DNA from: Cupriavidus basilensis OR16
GTDB taxonomy: Bacteria; Pseudomonadota; Gammaproteobacteria; Burkholderiales; Burkholderiaceae
Reading direction: 5' to 3'
NCBI RefSeq assembly: GCF_000243095.1
Contig: NZ_AHJE01000050.1
Location: 35,388 to 99,387, forward strand
Length of the DNA stretch: 64,000 nt
The notes under the pieces were generated by a model. The model saw only the letters and a program-made list of their open reading frames with translations, was not told the origin of the DNA and did no database searches. Shown piece after piece: positions 26,959-36,844 of this stretch (positions are counted from its first letter, which is position 1; every line of letters starts with the position of its first letter). Position numbers and translations under genes: made by a program.

Positions 26959-28692
26959 CTACTCGGAAAACGGGGGAAGTTGCACCATGAGGAGCGTCGC
27001 ACCTGGCGATGACTGGATATCGAAGATGCCCCCAAGCCTGCCGACACGCGCGCGCATACTGCGCATGCCCGTTCCATGGTCTTCTCCATCGCCGCGGGGA
27101 ATGAAGCCCACGCCGTTATCGTGGACGGTGACTCGTAAGCCCTGCTCGTCATAGCGCATCCCGATTTCGACTTGGCTTGCGCGACTGTGCTTGAACACGT
27201 TCGTCAACGCCTCTTGCACGATTCGCATGATCTCCGTGCTTTTAGCGGACGGCAGCATGCAGGCTTCAATGCCGGAAGGGTGCCAGCGACATTCGATGCC
27301 TTGTGTTTCGAGCAGACGCGTCAGGCGGTGCCGCAGCGGCGCGATCTGCTCGGCCAACGTTGTCTCTCCATAATGCTGACTTGCGGTCGAGTCGATGATA
27401 AGGCGCAGATCGTCACGCAATTCCTTCAGGATGGACAAGAAGCGTTGAGGTGGGACATCCTGGGGTGCGCGTTCGAGCGCCACGATACTGCTTACCAGTG
27501 TGCCTCCTTGCGACGTTAGCGCAGTGTAGAAAACAAAACCGCCGATGATCGTGAGAAAGGTCAGTAGATCGTGAACGCCGGCGACCACGAAAACCGCAGT
27601 GCAACAGGCGAGGATACGGTGCTCGGTGCGCCCTTGTCGCCACGCGAAGAAGATGAAGACCAGGCTGGTCGCAAAGAAATGGATGGCCTGCCCGATATAC
27701 AGCACCGTTCGTACGTCATGAATCCGCTGGTGTGGCACGCATAGTTGTACCGCGCTGGAAAGGATGACGATGAGCCAAAGAATACGCTCGAAGCGCGGCC
27801 AGCGCCGCGCACAAAACCGCAAGGTGAAGACGGTGTATGAGGTACAGTACACCGAGAATGCGATGACGTTGGCGATTTCCCATCCGTCCGTGCCCGCGAA
27901 CGGCCAGGGGCTGGTCGCGGTTAGGTTGCAGCCGAAAATCCACCACGTAAGCGACATGAGGGAAAACCAGCTATAGACGGTTTCCCGACGTCGCATCAGC
28001 CACATCGACAGGAAGAAACATCCCAACGTGGCGGTGACCGCAAGACTGAACAACTGCAAATCAATCCGAATCCAGCGAGCGTAGTTAGATCGTGCTTGCA
28101 GGAGCGCGGGAGGCCCGATTGTCGCGCTTCCCAATCCGGACTGATAGATAGCGAACCCGGACACGCGCACGAGCATCGTGTTGGTGCCTTCATGCAGGAG
28201 CGCGGACGGCAGCAGCAAATAGCGCGGCATGTTCCAGGCGCGCGACAGCGGCTCGGAGAGGTGGGCATCGCGATCGAGAAGGGTGCCGTTCAGATAGATC
28301 GCACCAGACAAATTGAGGTAGTCGAGCAAGACTGCGGCAGGCGTGTCGACGCGCGCCTGTTGCCAGCTCAGCCGGTACCATACGACGCCATCAAATTCAG
28401 GCCAGCGCGTCGACCAGACGTCGGGAAGCTTGACGTCGACCCAACCGGCGGCAGGAGGGTGATCCTGCTCGATGGGGATTGCGGGTTGTGCGTCCAGCGG
28501 GTAGGCGCGAACAGCTTGGACGTTGACGAACGAAAGCGCTTCAGCCGGCTGGGTTGCTGGTGCCGCGGCCCACGATGAAGGCGTGAGCACGCACGTGCAA
28601 ATTATGGCAGCCAGCCATACGAGCGCGCTTCGAAGATCGCCTGCGTGCGTGAATTGACGGCGAGCTTCTTGTAGATATTTCTGATGTGGCAT
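26959..28692 (-). CDS. Sensor histidine kinase missing the phospho-acceptor segment
   Basis: This 577-residue protein has a signal-like N-terminus, a 7TMR-DISM-type extracellular region (to about 220), six or seven membrane helices and a NarX-type C-terminal ATPase domain (EALTNVFKHS, HDNGVGF, GTGMRSM). Where the dimerisation helix with its HDGxGG motif should be, the membrane helix ending FVFYTALTS is joined directly to QGGTLVSSIVALER (about 27505-27516). The coiled coil and the phospho-acceptor His are absent, in frame. It is probably unable to autophosphorylate. It overlaps the end of the response regulator gene by about 90 bases if the start at 28692 is right. Confidence 0.8.
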   Translation of the reverse strand: MPHQKYLQEARRQFTHAGDLRSALVWLAAIICTCVLTPSSWAAAPATQPAEALSFVNVQAVRAYPLDAQPAIPIEQDHPPAAGWVDVKLPDVWSTRWPEFDGVVWYRLSWQQARVDTPAAVLLDYLNLSGAIYLNGTLLDRDAHLSEPLSRAWNMPRYLLLPSALLHEGTNTMLVRVSGFAIYQSGLGSATIGPPALLQARSNYARWIRIDLQLFSLAVTATLGCFFLSMWLMRRRETVYSWFSLMSLTWWIFGCNLTATSPWPFAGTDGWEIANVIAFSVYCTSYTVFTLRFCARRWPRFERILWLIVILSSAVQLCVPHQRIHDVRTVLYIGQAIHFFATSLVFIFFAWRQGRTEHRILACCTAVFVVAGVHDLLTFLTIIGGFVFYTALTSQGGTLVSSIVALERAPQDVPPQRFLSILKELRDDLRLIIDSTASQHYGETTLAEQIAPLRHRLTRLLETQGIECRWHPSGIEACMLPSAKSTEIMRIVQEALTNVFKHSRASQVEIGMRYDEQGLRVTVHDNGVGFIPRGDGEDHGTGMRSMRARVGRLGGIFDIQSSPGATLLMVQLPPFSE

Positions 28693-29309
28693 CCGACCGT
28701 TAGCTTCGACAGTGACAGGACATCGGCGATTTCGCGATTGGTCAACCCCTTGGACACCAGCGAGAGAATCTCGATCTCGCGTGCGCTAAGCGGTGACGTC
28801 TCGGCTTGTCGCGATGCCCTGGCCGTTTGATTCGCGAGCAGTGTTCCCCCGGTACCGATCAGTTCAAGAATCCGTTTCGCGACAAACGGATCAATCGGTG
28901 CTCCGCCGCGCAGCGCGCTGCGGATCGACAGCGAGATCTCGACGTCGTCGCGCTCCTTGAGCAAATAGCCGGTCGCGCCAGCCTGCAGTGCCGTCACGAC
29001 TGTCTGTTCGGTATTCCACGTAGAGATTACCAGAATCGGCAACGCCGTATCACTCTGGTGGAGAACGCGAATGAGGTCGATCCCGTTCCCGTCCGGCAGG
29101 CCGACGTCGACCAGCGCCATCGCGATGGGCTGTTCGGCGATAAGCGCTTGGGCTTGGGCAATGTTGCCGGCAAACTTCAACGTTTCGCTCGCGTAGCCCA
29201 GCGACATCAGCAAGTCGCGCAAGCGCATCTGCGTCAGCGGATCGTCTTCGACGATCAGTATCGGGCCGGGCAGCAGTGAGTCGTCGGGATTTGAGGAGAC
29301 GTTCGTCAT
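28602..29309 (-). CDS. NarL/LuxR family response regulator
   Basis: This 235-residue protein has an N-terminal receiver (acidic pair in ILIVEDDPLT, phospho-acceptor Asp in MALVDVGLPDG, Lys in GYLLKERDD) and a C-terminal LuxR helix-turn-helix (LSAREIEILSLVSKGLTNRE, LSKLTVGCHIRNIYKKL). It forms a two-component pair with the kinase that follows. The kinase has lost its His, so activation now would need another donor. It is divergent from the autotransporter at 29944 and could control it. Intact. Confidence 0.88.
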   Translation of the reverse strand: MTNVSSNPDDSLLPGPILIVEDDPLTQMRLRDLLMSLGYASETLKFAGNIAQAQALIAEQPIAMALVDVGLPDGNGIDLIRVLHQSDTALPILVISTWNTEQTVVTALQAGATGYLLKERDDVEISLSIRSALRGGAPIDPFVAKRILELIGTGGTLLANQTARASRQAETSPLSAREIEILSLVSKGLTNREIADVLSLSKLTVGCHIRNIYKKLAVNSRTQAIFEARSYGWLP

Positions 29310-29943
29310 GGGCGAGTTCGGCAGTATACATCGGGGCGTTGCTGATTGTCCGCTCACTTTGGCAACGCATGTGTGTTTTATGGGAAGGCAAGCCTGGGGT
29401 TACTGCAAGCAAAGACTCTGTCGCACTTCGGCAGAAGCTTAGCCGGGGGCGCGCAAGGCGCAATACCTCGTTTGCGGGATTGGCTGGACCTCGATCTCGT
29501 ACTGCCAACCTGTCGATCCTCACGCGAACCGGGGCTTGTGATACCGGTCAGCTCCTACCAGTTTTTAGGTATTTGTGGTCGGGGTCCGGTGTCCTACTAT
29601 CGCTACGCGGATGACGCTGCCTGTCAGTCTCCAAAAGACAGGGGAATAGAGAACAACAACGGAGCGCGTCGTACGGGGAGTCCATCTCATAGCCAGCGCC
29701 ATGACACCGTCTTGCCTGTGGCTTTCGGCTCGCGGAGGCAGCGTTCCGGCTTGCCTTGCGCGAACTCGCCGGCACGATCGACACCACTATTGAGCAGATG
29801 TCGGCTGCGCCATAGCGGGTTGATCAGGGCAGATCGTTTTGTGGTCACGGTGCCTCTCGGTGTAGCGGAGGCAAACGTCTATTGGCACGGGGAAGTCGCG
29901 CGCCGCGCTGCTGGCGCAGCATTCGGGAAAATAGAAGAAGCAA
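29310..29943. other. Long upstream region of the autotransporter, no gene seen
   Basis: These 634 bases lie between the divergent response regulator and autotransporter genes. Reading frames here have no recognisable similarity. The length suggests regulatory DNA or an eroded gene. AGAAGAAG just before 29944 is the likely ribosome site of the autotransporter. Confidence 0.4.
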
Positions 29944-32900
29944 ATGAATCGCGTCTATCGAGTCGTCTGGAATCCCGTATTGGATATCTTGCAGCCTGTT
30001 TCGGAAAGCGCCCGTTCGCGCGGCAAAGGCGGGCGCGGGCGCCATGCGCTTGCGGACGCCCGCATGATTGCCTGCGCGCTCGTCATGACGCTTGCATCCG
30101 GCGCGGCCTTGGCCGATGGCGCGGGGGGGCAAGGCGTCCAAGCTGTTTCCGGTCCGGATGGCGGTGCGGGAACGGGGGCCGGCACTTTCGGAAATGGCGG
30201 CAGCGGCGGCTATTTGACTGGAGGCAGCGCCGGCATGGCCGGAACGCTTGCCGGCACAGGGGGCGCAGGCGGCGGTACATCACTAGCCTCGGACAGTACC
30301 AACACGGCCGCGGAAGACGGCGCTGCCGGAGCGTCCTCGGCCAGCGCTGGCGGCAGTGGTGGCAATACCGGCGCGATCGTAGGTGGCGGCGGGGGCGGCG
30401 GCGGGACGAGCGGTGCCTTTGGCGGCGGCACGGCTGGAAGTGCCAACGGGGGCGCCGGCGGCACGGGCCTGTCCCTGAGCGGGACGAGCGGCAACTACTC
30501 GAATGCCGCGGCAGGCACGATCGTAGGCGGTGGCGGTGGTGGCGGCGGAGCCAGTATGAGTAGTCTCGTCACGAACAATGTTGCCAACGGCGGCGTCGGC
30601 GGAGCGGGCGTCTCGTGGACGGGCAGCGTTCAGACACTCAATAACGCAGGGACCGTCGCGGGCGGCGGTGGTGGCGGTGGCGGATTGAGCCAGGATGGTG
30701 GAACGGCGTCCTCGACCGCCAGCGCCAGCGGCGGCGACGGCGGCGCGGGCATGAAGGTTTCCGGTAGCAACGACATCCTCGTCAATTCGGGTGTCATCAT
30801 CGGCGGAAATGGCGGAGGCGCCGGATTCGGAGGCTCGTCGACGGTCACCGGCGCAGGAGGAGCCGGGGTCATCGGCGCCGGTCTCACGGTTATCAACGGC
30901 GGTACGATTGCTGGCGGCATGTCGGGCGATGGTCATACGCAGGCTGACGCCATCACATTCACCAGCGGCACCAATTCGCTCATGCTGAACAGCGGCTCCG
31001 TCCTGAACGGTGCTGTGGACGTGGCGACCGGCGCTACCGCGACGATTACGGCAGGTGCCCTCGGGTTGAATGTCACCGGCGGCTCGTCCGGCAGTCGCGC
31101 ACTGATCGTCAACGGCGCGACGACGATCAATACCAACGGCAACGCATTGACCATTTCCGGCAGCATTTCCGGCAGCGGCGCGCTGACTGCGACCGGCAAC
31201 AACACCGGCGGCGACCATCTGATGCTCGGCACCGTGGGCGTCGGCTCGCTGACCGACAGCGTGGCGACCACGCTGAACGGCAACGTGACGACCGGCGGAG
31301 GGCAGACCTACAACAGCGCGGTGACGCTGGGCGCGGATGTGGCGGCGTCCGACACCAACGGCGGCAACATCGCGTTCAACTCGGCCGTGGACGGCGCACA
31401 CAATCTCACCGCACCGACGATGGGCGCCGTCAGTTTCGCCGGTGCGCTAGGTGCCTCGACGGCGCTGAACAGCGTGACTACCACAAGTGGCACGTTCAGC
31501 GCGGGCAGCACAATCAACGTCACCGGCTCACTGTCGATCACCACCACAGGCGGCAGCATCGGCCAGAGCGCTTCATGGATCGTTGGCGGAGCGACGACCC
31601 TCAACGCGGGCAGCAACGCGATCACCCTGAGCAATGCCGGCAACGTATTCATCGGTGCGGTGAACCTGGCCGGCGGCAACGCGCAACTGACCAGCGGCGG
31701 CGCATTGACCCTCGGTTCGGTGAACACCGGCGCGTTGACGGCGACCAGTGGCGGTAGCCTCAATCTCGGTACGGGGGTTGTCGGCGGTGCACTCAACGCG
31801 ACCAGCCAGGGCGATATCAGCCAGACGGGCGCCTTGTCGATCAGCGGTTCAAGCGCGCTCAATGCAGGCAGTGGCGCGGTCATCCTGACCAACGCCGGCA
31901 ACATGTTCGGCGGCGCGGTGTCGGCTTCGGGCAGCTGGGTGTCGCTAGCCAGTTCCGGAAATCTCAACGTTGCGGCCTTGACCAGCAGCAATCACGGCAA
32001 TGTCAGTCTGACCGCAGGCGGCGCCTTGACGCTTCCCGCCAGCGGCATCACCACCGGTACCGGCGATCTGGCGCTGAGTGCCGGCAGCGGCTTGCTAAGC
32101 GCCGATGGCAACCTCAGCGGCGGCGCCGTCAGCTTGTCTTCCGGCGCCGGCATGGCGCTGAGCGGGAATGTCTCCGGCTCCAGCGTGAACCTGTCTTCGT
32201 CGTCGGGCACGATGGTGTTGACGGGCGTGCTGGCCTCAACGAGCGGCACCACGATCAACGCCGGTACGCTGCAGGTCGGCAACGGCGGTACCTCTGGCGC
32301 CATCACGGGCAATGTCGTCAACAAAGGCACGCTGGCTTTCAACCGCAGCGACAACATCACCTTCGGCGGCACAATCTCCGGTAACGGCGCGCTGGTGCAG
32401 TCCGGCACCGGCACGTTGACGCTGACAGGCGCCAACACCTACACCGGCGACACGACGGTCAAGAGTGGCACGCTCGAAGTCGGTGACCAAGGCCATCCGA
32501 CCGCCCGCGTGGCCGGCAATGTCCTGGTCGACCCGAACGGCACGCTGCGCGGCCACGGGACCGTGGGCGCGAGCGTCACCAACTACGGCGCCGTGTGGCC
32601 GGGGGGCTCCATCGGCGTGCTCAGCGTCGCCGGTGACTACGCGCAGGCGCCCAGCGGCAAGCTGATGATCGATGTCAGTCCCACGGCAGCCTCGCAGCTG
32701 ACCGTGGGCGGTACCGCCTCGCTGGCTGGCACGCTGTCGCTCCTGTATGGCCCGGGCACATACCGGACAACGACCTACCGCATCATCAATGCCGGCGCCG
32801 TCAACGGCGGATTCGCAACGGTCACTGGCAATACGCCGCAAGGGTTCACCCAGAGCGTGGCGATGGGCGCCGGCGCGGTCGAGCTTGCCTTGATCGCGGC

Positions 32901-33876
32901 CAACCCGATGGTGGTCGCTCCGAGCAACGCGACCGTCTTCGGCGCGCTGGGCTCGGCCGTCGTTCGCGAAGGCCAGCGCATCAATGGCGTGCTTCTCGAT
33001 CGGCTCGGTGGGGCATGCGCGGATGCGCCTGCCTGGCCCATCCAGTGTGCGAGGCCGGGCGAGCAGGGCTGGGCACAGGCTACCGGCAACATCACGCGGG
33101 TCGACGGCAACCACGACGCGCCCGGCTACGACGACCGCCGCTACGGGTTCCTGGCCGGACTCGACCACCCGCTTGGCGACTGGACGCTGGGTGTCGCGGC
33201 CGGCTATAGCCACGGGGATGTCTCCGAAGATGGCACGGGCAGCAGGGGCTCGCTCGACACGCTGCGCGTGGCCGGCTATGGCGGCCGCGCGTTAGGCCCT
33301 GTCAACCTGGCGGGCACGCTGGGCTATGCCTATGACTTCCTGTCATCCAAACGGTCCTTCGCCGGCCTGGGCAATGCCGAGGGCAGCGCCCATGGGCAGG
33401 AGCTGCATGCTGGCGTGCAGGCCGCCGTGCCGCTGCCGGCGGGCGCGCTGGTGGTCACGCCGCGCGCGGGGGTGCGCTACCAGTATTTCCACGGGCAGAC
33501 CTTCAGCGAAACCGGCCCCACCAGCCAGAGCCTGACGGTGGGAGCGCAGAACCTGCGCAGCCTGCAGCCGTATGTGGGCCTGACCGTAGGCTACCCGCTC
33601 CTCATGCAGGCCGAGCGGCCAGCGCTGATCGAGGCGCGCCTGGGGTATGCCTATGAGACGCTGGGGACGGGCCGCGAGGTGGCGGTGACGTCCGCCGACG
33701 GCACCGGTTTCGTGATCCCGGGCGCGACGTCGTCGCGTGGCATGTTGAGCGCCGGCCTGTCGTTAGCGCTGCCGCTGCGCAAGTCGCTGGATTTGCAGGC
33801 GAGTTACGACACGCTGATCCGTACGGGGAATGTCTCGGCGCAAACCTTCAAGCTGGGCCTCAATTATCGATTCTGA
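29944..33876 (+). CDS. Type V autotransporter with extended signal peptide and Gly-rich passenger
   Basis: This 1310-residue surface protein starts with an ESPR-type extended signal (MNRVYRVVWNPVLDILQPVS, then SARSRGKG) and a hydrophobic core near residue 45. The first passenger part (about 60-330) is built of glycine blocks such as TIVGGGGGGGG alternating with NAGTVAGG-type turns. The middle part has autotransporter-associated beta-strand repeats (LTLTGANTYTGDTTVKSGTL at about 835). The C-terminal barrel (about 1050-1310) ends in Phe. The passenger is likely a right-handed beta helix displayed on the cell surface, acting in adhesion or biofilm formation. No protease site is seen. Confidence 0.88.
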   Translation: MNRVYRVVWNPVLDILQPVSESARSRGKGGRGRHALADARMIACALVMTLASGAALADGAGGQGVQAVSGPDGGAGTGAGTFGNGGSGGYLTGGSAGMAGTLAGTGGAGGGTSLASDSTNTAAEDGAAGASSASAGGSGGNTGAIVGGGGGGGGTSGAFGGGTAGSANGGAGGTGLSLSGTSGNYSNAAAGTIVGGGGGGGGASMSSLVTNNVANGGVGGAGVSWTGSVQTLNNAGTVAGGGGGGGGLSQDGGTASSTASASGGDGGAGMKVSGSNDILVNSGVIIGGNGGGAGFGGSSTVTGAGGAGVIGAGLTVINGGTIAGGMSGDGHTQADAITFTSGTNSLMLNSGSVLNGAVDVATGATATITAGALGLNVTGGSSGSRALIVNGATTINTNGNALTISGSISGSGALTATGNNTGGDHLMLGTVGVGSLTDSVATTLNGNVTTGGGQTYNSAVTLGADVAASDTNGGNIAFNSAVDGAHNLTAPTMGAVSFAGALGASTALNSVTTTSGTFSAGSTINVTGSLSITTTGGSIGQSASWIVGGATTLNAGSNAITLSNAGNVFIGAVNLAGGNAQLTSGGALTLGSVNTGALTATSGGSLNLGTGVVGGALNATSQGDISQTGALSISGSSALNAGSGAVILTNAGNMFGGAVSASGSWVSLASSGNLNVAALTSSNHGNVSLTAGGALTLPASGITTGTGDLALSAGSGLLSADGNLSGGAVSLSSGAGMALSGNVSGSSVNLSSSSGTMVLTGVLASTSGTTINAGTLQVGNGGTSGAITGNVVNKGTLAFNRSDNITFGGTISGNGALVQSGTGTLTLTGANTYTGDTTVKSGTLEVGDQGHPTARVAGNVLVDPNGTLRGHGTVGASVTNYGAVWPGGSIGVLSVAGDYAQAPSGKLMIDVSPTAASQLTVGGTASLAGTLSLLYGPGTYRTTTYRIINAGAVNGGFATVTGNTPQGFTQSVAMGAGAVELALIAANPMVVAPSNATVFGALGSAVVREGQRINGVLLDRLGGACADAPAWPIQCARPGEQGWAQATGNITRVDGNHDAPGYDDRRYGFLAGLDHPLGDWTLGVAAGYSHGDVSEDGTGSRGSLDTLRVAGYGGRALGPVNLAGTLGYAYDFLSSKRSFAGLGNAEGSAHGQELHAGVQAAVPLPAGALVVTPRAGVRYQYFHGQTFSETGPTSQSLTVGAQNLRSLQPYVGLTVGYPLLMQAERPALIEARLGYAYETLGTGREVAVTSADGTGFVIPGATSSRGMLSAGLSLALPLRKSLDLQASYDTLIRTGNVSAQTFKLGLNYRF

Positions 33877-34071
33877 TGGGTGCGGCGCCGCGACATGGTT
33901 GTTCGAAGTGCAGCAGAAGACTCTCCGAAGCGAAGCAAACGGCCGGAGTCGAACACTTGTTGGTAAGGCCATGCATTTCTTTGACACATCTCAGGATTAC
34001 GCAAGGCATTCCGTGCCGCGCTGCGTGTTGATCTTTGCTCGATGGGACGGGCGTCGTCGGAAAACGCGGCT

Positions 34072-34101
34072 GACCACGCCTGCAATGCCGCAGGCGTGGT
34101 C
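34072..34101. terminator. Bidirectional hairpin between convergent genes
   Basis: GACCACGCCTGC and its exact complement form a 12-pair stem with a six-base loop. It lies between the autotransporter stop (33876) and the convergent Bug gene stop (34168). There is no strong T run on either side, so termination may be only partial. The rest of 33877-34167 shows no gene. Confidence 0.6.
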
Positions 34102-34167
34102 CCTAGACTTAGTGATACCGCGTGCTTAACCCATCAGCACGATGCCGAAGAGATTCATCCGCGGCGG

Positions 34168-35130
34168 CTAGTCAATCTGGACCTTCGCATGCTGAATGAC
34201 TTCAGTCCAACGCTTGGTGTCTTCATTGATCAGCTTCTGGAGGTCCGCAGCCGTACCTGGCAAAGGGCGTGCGCCCTGAGCAGCCAATTGCTGGATCGTG
34301 GACTTGTCGTTCGCAATCGAGATCACGGTGTCCTGGAGTTTCTTGATCACTTGCGGACTCGTATTAGCCGGAGCCATCAGGGCAGACCACGATTCTGTGT
34401 TCGCATCCTTGATACCCAACTCGTCGAAAGTCGGAATGTCAGGAATCGCCGGGCTTCGCTCCTTGCTCGCAATGGCTAGTACGCGAACCTTGCCCGGCTT
34501 GATATAGGGTTGCACCGTTGGGAGATTGACAAAGAGCACCTGTACCTGACCCGCCAGGAGATCCGCAGTAGCAGGGCCAGCACCTTTGTAGGGAACATGG
34601 GTGAACGCCGTGCCGGTCCTGAGCATGAATAGTTCGCCGACCATGTGGTTTGCCGACCCCATCCCGGCCGATCCCATGTTCAGCTTTCCGGGATTTGCCT
34701 TGGCATACCGCAGCAATTCGGCCATATTCCTGGCAGGGGTGTTTTCTGACACCACCAACACATTTGGGACGGTAGCAAATAGCGCGACCGGCTTGAAATC
34801 TCTCGACGGCGAGAAAGGCAGGTTCTTGGATAGCAGTGGCTGAATCACTTGATTTGCCGGCGTTGCGTACAAGAGCGTATAGCCATCGGATTTCGCGCGC
34901 GCAACGTAGGCGGCTCCGATGTTCCCTCCGGCCCCGGCCCTGTTGTCGACAACAACCGGCTGCCCCAACACTGCCGACATCCGTGTGGCAAGAAGGCGCG
35001 CTGTGAGATTGACGGTGCCGCCGGGCGCGAACGGCACTACGAGATTGATTGGTTTGTCCGGGTAGGTTTCAGCGTTTGCTGCCGAAACGACACCCATGGC
35101 AAAGGCGAGAACTACGACGAACTTGGACAT
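34168..35130 (-). CDS. Bug/TctC-type tripartite tricarboxylate transporter substrate-binding protein
   Basis: This 320-residue periplasmic protein has a signal peptide (about 1-20, ending ANA). Family marks are YPDKPINLVVPFAPGG, VVVDNRAGAGGNIGA and HVPYKGAGPATADLLAGQV. Bug proteins bind carboxylates or amino-acid-like acids. GAGGAATCGAGCG precedes the start. It follows the lyase gene on the same strand by about 30 bases, so the two likely form an operon in which the bound compound is the lyase substrate. Intact. Confidence 0.88.
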   Translation of the reverse strand: MSKFVVVLAFAMGVVSAANAETYPDKPINLVVPFAPGGTVNLTARLLATRMSAVLGQPVVVDNRAGAGGNIGAAYVARAKSDGYTLLYATPANQVIQPLLSKNLPFSPSRDFKPVALFATVPNVLVVSENTPARNMAELLRYAKANPGKLNMGSAGMGSANHMVGELFMLRTGTAFTHVPYKGAGPATADLLAGQVQVLFVNLPTVQPYIKPGKVRVLAIASKERSPAIPDIPTFDELGIKDANTESWSALMAPANTSPQVIKKLQDTVISIANDKSTIQQLAAQGARPLPGTAADLQKLINEDTKRWTEVIQHAKVQID

Positions 35131-35161
35131 CGCTCGATTCCTCGGTGAATAGGCGTAGGAA

Positions 35162-36685
35162 CTACGCGCCTTGCTCGGACTCAGGGGAAACGAGCGCGCG
35201 GGTACGTCGTTCCAACAACGTTTGTGCTTCGACGAGCCGGTGACCAACCGCATCGATTGCATCTGTCTTCTGTTTGAGTGAGCGCTTTTGCTCGCCAATG
35301 TGCTGGAGGACGCCATCCGGAGCCGGTGCGCCATACGACCGGCGCGCGGCAACGTTGCGAACCGGATCCAGGCACTCGCCGATATCGTCTTCCGATAGGG
35401 AGGCCCTTCGCCCCACCTGTTCGAGCGCTTCGGCATCGATCATTTGGACAGTAATCCCCGTAGCAGGGATTCCTTGATCAAGCGCTTGCCGAACGACAGC
35501 GCCAATGATGTGATGCGCGTCTCGGAACGAGAGGTCGGCTTTTCGGACCAGCAGGTCTGCCAGATCGGTGACAGCCGAGAAGTCCTGCGCCGCACGGTCT
35601 GCCATGCGCAGCCGATTTGGCTCAACGCGTTCCACAAGCAGTTTCATCAGTTCGAGAGCCTTTACGGCCTCCTCGCAGCTCTCCCAGCACGTCCTCGTGC
35701 TTTCCCGGCTACTGTCGCCCGAGTGCGAAAAATGGGTAGATTTGACTGCCGTCAGTGCGGCCGACGTCAGTCCGATCAGATAGGATGTCTTTCCCCGCAG
35801 ATACTCCAGAACGACCGGATTCTTCTTTTGCGGCATGATGCTGGACGTGCCGGAAATGCTGTCGGGGAACGACAGGAATCCGAACTCCGGCGTCGACCAG
35901 ATGTAGAAATCCTGCACCATCCGGCTGCAAGTGATCATCATGATCGAGAGCACCGCGCTCAGTTCCAATGCGAAATCGCGTGATGCAACCCCGTCCAGCG
36001 AGTTCGCCATGGGCCGGGAGAAGCCCAGCAGCGAACTGGTCGACGCCCGATCGATGGGGAACGAGGTGCCGGCCAAGGCACAGGCGCCAAGTGGGCAATT
36101 GTCTGTCGTTTCCAGGACGTGCATGAGGCGATCAATATCCCGGGACCAGGCATCGACCAGTCCCGACAGATAGTACCCATAGGTGATGGGCTGCGCAGCC
36201 TGCATGTGCGTGTAGCCAGGCATCACATAGGTGGCGAACCTCTCCGCTTGCGCCGCCGCAGCGCCAGCGACATCGGTCAATGCCCGACTGATGCGTAGAA
36301 TGAAATCACGAGCGCGAATACGATCGTTGGTGGCGCCCATATCGTTGCGACTGCGTGCCGTATGCAAGCGACCACCGATGTCCTGACCTACCAGCCTAAT
36401 CAGATGAGCTTCGTAGTTGAAATAAGCATCCTCTCGCGCTGCGTCGAGCTCAACCGCTTCGGGGCCGTCCTCCTGCATCTTTATCAGAGCATTGGCCAGT
36501 TGAATCGACGTCTCCCGGTCGAGAATGCCTTGGTCGTTAAGCATCAACAGGTGAGAGAAATTGATTTGAGTCAGAATCGCGAAATTTTTCGCGAAGAATT
36601 CCCTGGTCGTGCGGGGCTGGAAAATGTAATCAATAACCTCTTTCGCGGGAGGTTGTTTGAGTCGGCGGCTAACTTTCGATTCCAT
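35162..36685 (-). CDS. Argininosuccinate lyase-like (fumarase/aspartase superfamily) enzyme
   Basis: This 507-residue protein shows the superfamily signature SSIMPQKKNP near residue 285 (catalytic Ser loop), GRLHTARSRNDMGAT near 105 and PGYTHMQAAQP with the general His. It is longer than ordinary argininosuccinate lyases (about 460). It is in an operon with a Bug binding protein and beside a LysR gene, not with arginine genes. This points to catabolic cleavage of an N-substituted aspartate or succinate adduct with release of fumarate, as in ethylenediamine-disuccinate lyases. That assignment is an inference. Base composition is lower in GC than in the flanks. Confidence 0.85.
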   Translation of the reverse strand: MESKVSRRLKQPPAKEVIDYIFQPRTTREFFAKNFAILTQINFSHLLMLNDQGILDRETSIQLANALIKMQEDGPEAVELDAAREDAYFNYEAHLIRLVGQDIGGRLHTARSRNDMGATNDRIRARDFILRISRALTDVAGAAAAQAERFATYVMPGYTHMQAAQPITYGYYLSGLVDAWSRDIDRLMHVLETTDNCPLGACALAGTSFPIDRASTSSLLGFSRPMANSLDGVASRDFALELSAVLSIMMITCSRMVQDFYIWSTPEFGFLSFPDSISGTSSIMPQKKNPVVLEYLRGKTSYLIGLTSAALTAVKSTHFSHSGDSSRESTRTCWESCEEAVKALELMKLLVERVEPNRLRMADRAAQDFSAVTDLADLLVRKADLSFRDAHHIIGAVVRQALDQGIPATGITVQMIDAEALEQVGRRASLSEDDIGECLDPVRNVAARRSYGAPAPDGVLQHIGEQKRSLKQKTDAIDAVGHRLVEAQTLLERRTRALVSPESEQGA

Positions 36686-36764
36686 GATGGCAGCACTCTG
36701 TTAATAGGGTACGACAAGTTTGGAATGAGGCGGACCATGCGTCAAATCAGCGTTTTACTGCTAT

Positions 36765-36783
36765 TCATACAAAATTGATATGA
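36765..36783. promoter_or_regulatory. Candidate LysR operator
   Basis: TCATA and TATGA form an inverted repeat with nine bases between, in the AT-rich centre of the 159-base space between the divergent lyase and LysR genes. This is the usual place and form of a LysR-type binding site. Confidence 0.5.
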
Positions 36784-36844
36784 TAGGATCCGGTGCGCGC
36801 GGCCGGAGCGGATCGGCCAAAATGTGTGCTTTTGAGGACCTCAC

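Noticed and set aside
29346..30563. 405-codon plus-strand frame before and into the autotransporter
   Set aside because: It is out of frame with the ESPR start, ends in an Arg/Gly-rich shadow and shows no family features.
30360..30780. Poly-Gly blocks considered as a tandem DNA repeat
   Set aside because: The units vary in length and sequence; they are better described as low-complexity protein coding.
30283..33213. Long minus-strand frames opposite the autotransporter
   Set aside because: They arise from the repetitive Gly/Ser/Thr codons of the passenger and have no family features.
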